From NCBI RefSeq assembly GCF_034479515.1, contig NZ_CP140152.1, positions 3,100,001 to 3,164,000 of the forward strand: a stretch of 64,000 nt of DNA, read 5' to 3'. The notes beneath the pieces were generated by a model. The model had not been told where the DNA came from, ran no database searches, and saw only the letters and a list, made by a program, of their open reading frames with translations. Within the stretch, counting starts at the first letter, position 1. The number at the start of each line of letters is the position of its first letter. The position numbers and the translations under genes are program-made. Source of the stretch: Duganella zoogloeoides. Its GTDB lineage: Bacteria; Pseudomonadota; Gammaproteobacteria; Burkholderiales; Burkholderiaceae_D. Below, piece after piece: positions 61,569 to 64,000 of the stretch.

Positions 61569-61958
61569 ATGACCCTGCATGCCGCAATCCCTTTTGATCA
61601 GCCTGACCTGGCCGCCCTGCTCGCACACAGCGATGCCACGGCGCTGGATGACCTGGGTTTCGGTGTGATCGGTTTCGATGCCGCTGGCCTGGTTCAGCGC
61701 TATAACAGCTTCGAAGCACAGGCGGCCGGGCTGCGCGCCGGGCGGGTACTGGGCCAGGACCTGTTCCTGGCCGTGGCGCCCTGCATGAACAATTTCATGG
61801 TGGCCCAGCGCTTTGCCGACGCCCGCGCGGACAACGTCGCGCTCGACGACACCATCAACTATGTGCTGACCTTGCGCATGCGCCCCACCAAGGTCCAGCT
61901 GCGCCTGGCATACCAGCCCGGCGCCCCGCTGGCCTACGTGCTGGTACAGCGCTCGTGA
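61569..61958 (+). CDS. pyp: Photoactive yellow protein (PYP)-like PAS protein
   Basis: 129-residue soluble single PAS domain closely matching photoactive yellow protein in length (125 in Halorhodospira) and motifs. LDDLGFGVIGFDAAG, RYNSFEA, LGQDLFLAVAPC and LRMRPTKVQL align with the PYP backbone. The chromophore cysteine (C72, PYP C69), Tyr (Y45, PYP Y42) and Glu (E49, PYP E46) are all present at identical spacing. PYP Thr50 and Arg52 are replaced by Ala53 and Leu55, which may alter colour and kinetics. Its stop overlaps the GTG start of a diguanylate cyclase gene (GTGA). AGGA lies 8 bp before the ATG. Chromophore binding is predicted, not shown; no tyrosine ammonia-lyase gene is in the window. 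Confidence 0.82.
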   Translation: MTLHAAIPFDQPDLAALLAHSDATALDDLGFGVIGFDAAGLVQRYNSFEAQAAGLRAGRVLGQDLFLAVAPCMNNFMVAQRFADARADNVALDDTINYVLTLRMRPTKVQLRLAYQPGAPLAYVLVQRS

Positions 61959-63298
61959 GCACCGCCGGCGACGATATCGCGCACGAACAAGCGCAGGAAT
62001 ACGAAGCGCTGCTGCAGTTCCTGTACATGGCGCCGGTGGGCCTGGTGCAACTCGCCGCCGACGGCGCCATCCAGATGCTCAACCCGGTGTCGGCGCAGCT
62101 GCTGATGCCGCTCAGCCGCGACGGCGGGCTGACCAACCTGTTCGAGGCGCTGGCGCCGGTTGCGCCCGACCTGCGCCAGCAGTGCGCCACTTTCGCCGCG
62201 CCGCAAGGAACGATCTGCGATGCAGTGCGCCTGTATGTGCACGCGGACGACCGCAGCGGCGGGCCGCAGGTGATGTCGCTCAGCATGCTCAAGCTGAATG
62301 CCGACCGGTTGATGGCGGTGCTGGCCGACGTTACCGCGCAAGACCGGCGCGAGCGGCAGCTGCGCAAGACCGATGCCTGGCTCAACGCCATCATGACCAA
62401 CATCACCGACTATGCGCTGGTGTGCCTCGACCGCCAGGGCCGGGTGGAGTCGTGGAACGAGAGCATCGAGCGCGTGACCGGCTATGCCTCGGCCGCCATC
62501 AAGGGCCAGCACTACGCCCGTTTTTATCCCGACGGCGCCACCACCGAAGCGCAGCAGCTGGACCGCCTGCGCGAGGCCGACGAAAACGGCTGGACTCTCG
62601 ATGAAGGCCTGCGCCTGCGCGCCGACGGCACCGAGTTCTGGGGCAGCGCCATGATTTCGCCACTGCCCGTGCGCGACGGCGAGACAGTGCCCCCTGCCCC
62701 ACAGGCCGACGACGAACCGGCCTACTGCATGATCATCCGCGATATCTCCGACCGCCGCGACGCCAGCGAAAGCCTGCGCAAGGCCGCCTACAGCGACCAT
62801 TTGACCGGATTGTCGAACCGCCGCGCGTTTTTCGAGGCGGCCGACCTGGAACTGGCGCGCCGCAAAAAAGCGCTGCGTCCGGTGGCCCTGATCGTGATCG
62901 ACGCGGACCACTTCAAGGCCATCAACGACCGCCATGGCCACCCCGCCGGCGACGCGGTCCTGTCCCACCTGGCCCGCACCATGCGCAGCGTGTGCCGCCA
63001 GGTGGACGTGCTGGCGCGCATCGGCGGCGAGGAATTCGCCATCATCCTGCCGTCGGTGGCGCTGGACGATGCGCTGGCCATTGCCGAGCGCCTGCGCGCC
63101 GAGGTGGAACGCACCCCCGCCAGCTACGAGCAGCAACCGATTACGTATTCGATCAGCATCGGTGTGGCGGTGATGGACGACACGCTCGACGGCTTCGACG
63201 GCCTGATCAAGCGCGCCGACGAGGCCCTGTACGCGGCCAAGCGGCGCGGCCGCAACCAGGTGGCATGCTGGGAACCACCGCCAGCGGAGCAAGCATGA
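61955..63298 (+). CDS. PAS-PAS-GGDEF diguanylate cyclase
   Basis: 447-residue soluble diguanylate cyclase. A first PAS-like domain (QFLYMAPVGLVQLAADGAIQ, about 20-130), a second PAS (AIMTNITDYALVCLDRQGRV, about 145-265) and a GGDEF domain with active site GGEEF are visible. An RQVD inhibitory site lies exactly five residues upstream, so it should be active and product-inhibited. The start is GTG at 61955, overlapping the PYP-like gene stop; the stop overlaps the next gene's ATG. It is the likely output partner of the PYP-like protein. Confidence 0.92.
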   Translation: MSTAGDDIAHEQAQEYEALLQFLYMAPVGLVQLAADGAIQMLNPVSAQLLMPLSRDGGLTNLFEALAPVAPDLRQQCATFAAPQGTICDAVRLYVHADDRSGGPQVMSLSMLKLNADRLMAVLADVTAQDRRERQLRKTDAWLNAIMTNITDYALVCLDRQGRVESWNESIERVTGYASAAIKGQHYARFYPDGATTEAQQLDRLREADENGWTLDEGLRLRADGTEFWGSAMISPLPVRDGETVPPAPQADDEPAYCMIIRDISDRRDASESLRKAAYSDHLTGLSNRRAFFEAADLELARRKKALRPVALIVIDADHFKAINDRHGHPAGDAVLSHLARTMRSVCRQVDVLARIGGEEFAIILPSVALDDALAIAERLRAEVERTPASYEQQPITYSISIGVAVMDDTLDGFDGLIKRADEALYAAKRRGRNQVACWEPPPAEQA

Positions 63299-64000
63299 GC
63301 GAAGGCGACCTGGCCTACGAGGCATTGATCCAGTTCCTGTACCGGGCGCCGGTGGCGCTGATCCAGCTGCAGAAAGACGGCGCCATCGAGATTCTCAACC
63401 CGATGGCGTCGCGCCTGTTGATGCCGCTGGCGCCGGACGGCGACATGGAGAATTTTTTCCACGTGCTGCGCCGCCATGCGCCCGATCTGCCGCAACTGTG
63501 CGCCGACTTTTCCGACCAGCAGGGCGTGGTGTGCGAAGGCCGCCGCATCAGCGTGGAAGCTACCCACGGCCACGCCGAGGGGCCGAACGTGCTGTCGCTC
63601 GGCCTGCTGAAACTCGATGACAACCGTCTGATGGCGGTACTGCTGGACGCCACCCACGAGGTGGTGCGCGAGCAGCGCATGCTGGCCAGCGCGGCACAGC
63701 TGGACACTCTCACTCAGCTACCGAACCGGGCCGGCACCCTGACGCTGCTGCGCAAGATGGCCACGCGCGAGCGCGCCGCCAGCGGTGACCATTGCGCGGT
63801 GCTGTTGCTTAACCTTGACCGCTTCAAGCAGGTCAACGATACGCTCGGCAACGCGGTAGGCAACCAGGTCATCGCGCTGGTGGCCGAGCGCCTGCGCACC
63901 ACGCTGCGCGCGGGGGGGCGCCCCGGCAGCGGCCTGGCCGTGGAAACCGCCACCCGCGTGGGCGGCGACGAATTTGCTGTACTGCTCGACGGCTTGCCGG
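63295..64000 (+). CDS. PAS-GGDEF protein, cut by the window end
   Basis: At least 235 residues are visible. The N-terminal PAS-like domain (YEALIQFLYRAPVALIQLQK, LNPMASRLLMPLAPDG) is a clear paralogue of the first PAS of the upstream cyclase, showing tandem duplication. The GGDEF domain follows directly (TLTQLPNRAGTLTLLRKMAT, NLDRFKQVNDTLGN) with intact RVGGDEFAVLLDG but no RxxD inhibitory site. Continuation beyond the window, possibly into an EAL domain, cannot be seen. ATGA overlap with the upstream gene. Confidence 0.9.
   Translation, partial: MSEGDLAYEALIQFLYRAPVALIQLQKDGAIEILNPMASRLLMPLAPDGDMENFFHVLRRHAPDLPQLCADFSDQQGVVCEGRRISVEATHGHAEGPNVLSLGLLKLDDNRLMAVLLDATHEVVREQRMLASAAQLDTLTQLPNRAGTLTLLRKMATRERAASGDHCAVLLLNLDRFKQVNDTLGNAVGNQVIALVAERLRTTLRAGGRPGSGLAVETATRVGGDEFAVLLDGLP

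Noticed and set aside
1..64000. CRISPR arrays, tRNA/rRNA genes, phage or insertion sequences
   Set aside because: No spaced direct-repeat arrays, cloverleaf-like sequences, integrase/transposase motifs or terminal repeats were seen on reading both strands.

Overview
The window is high-GC DNA from a Gram-negative heterotroph. The proteins (TonB-dependent receptors, FecI/FecR surface signalling, glycoside hydrolases, many PAS/GGDEF proteins, a tryptophan-halogenase-like flavoprotein, a QseB/PmrA-type two-component system) look like a betaproteobacterium of the Oxalobacteraceae (Massilia/Duganella type). This is a judgement from protein flavour; no rRNA or other taxonomic marker is present. I see no tRNA, rRNA, CRISPR array, complete insertion sequence or prophage.

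Layout. (1) 75-14023, minus strand: a plant cell-wall (pectin/rhamnogalacturonan-I type) utilisation locus. It holds two paralogous TonB-dependent receptors, then a tightly coupled run of GH35-like, GH42, GH43 and PL11 enzymes. (2) 14090-18607: FecR-like anti-sigma and FecI-like ECF sigma genes; divergently, a small lipoprotein that duplicates the C-terminal domain of the FecR protein, a DeoR-family regulator and a flavin-dependent halogenase-family protein. The STN-containing receptor, FecR and FecI form a cell-surface signalling set that probably switches on the glycan locus. (3) 18861-23194: beta-barrel protein, small PstS-like binding protein and a membrane GGDEF-EAL protein. (4) 23294-31569: GH2 and GH43 enzymes, an HSL-type esterase and a hybrid PAS/GAF histidine kinase. 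(5) 31602-39956: an RND metal-type efflux operon (adaptor, pump, DUF3240, TolC-like, lipoprotein) divergent from its likely PmrA/QseB-type two-component system, with a PmrA-like box between them. (6) 40084-47133: Rieske protein plus FAD monooxygenase, 7TM-DISM diguanylate cyclase, catalase-like peroxidase with cytochrome b561, and an SDR divergent from a LysR regulator.

(7) 47140-48690 is a scar: fragments of unrelated genes surround a toxin-antitoxin-like pair whose toxin frame is broken by one base. (8) 48698-54495: AEC transporter, TauD-like dioxygenase, methyl-accepting chemotaxis protein, a decayed esterase and a DUF1593 protein. (9) 54605-61305, minus strand: a signal-less solute-binding-domain protein, a GntR/FCD regulator, an AcnA-type aconitase behind a perfect 26-bp palindrome, and a TonB-dependent receptor. 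(10) 61569-end: a gene for a photoactive-yellow-protein-like PAS protein translationally coupled to two tandemly duplicated PAS-GGDEF genes. This is the best candidate for an undescribed system: a possible blue-light or ligand input to c-di-GMP.

Recurring themes are c-di-GMP turnover (four complete or partial GGDEF proteins besides PYP), glycan capture through TonB receptors, and ATGA/GTGA overlaps that make operon structure easy to read.
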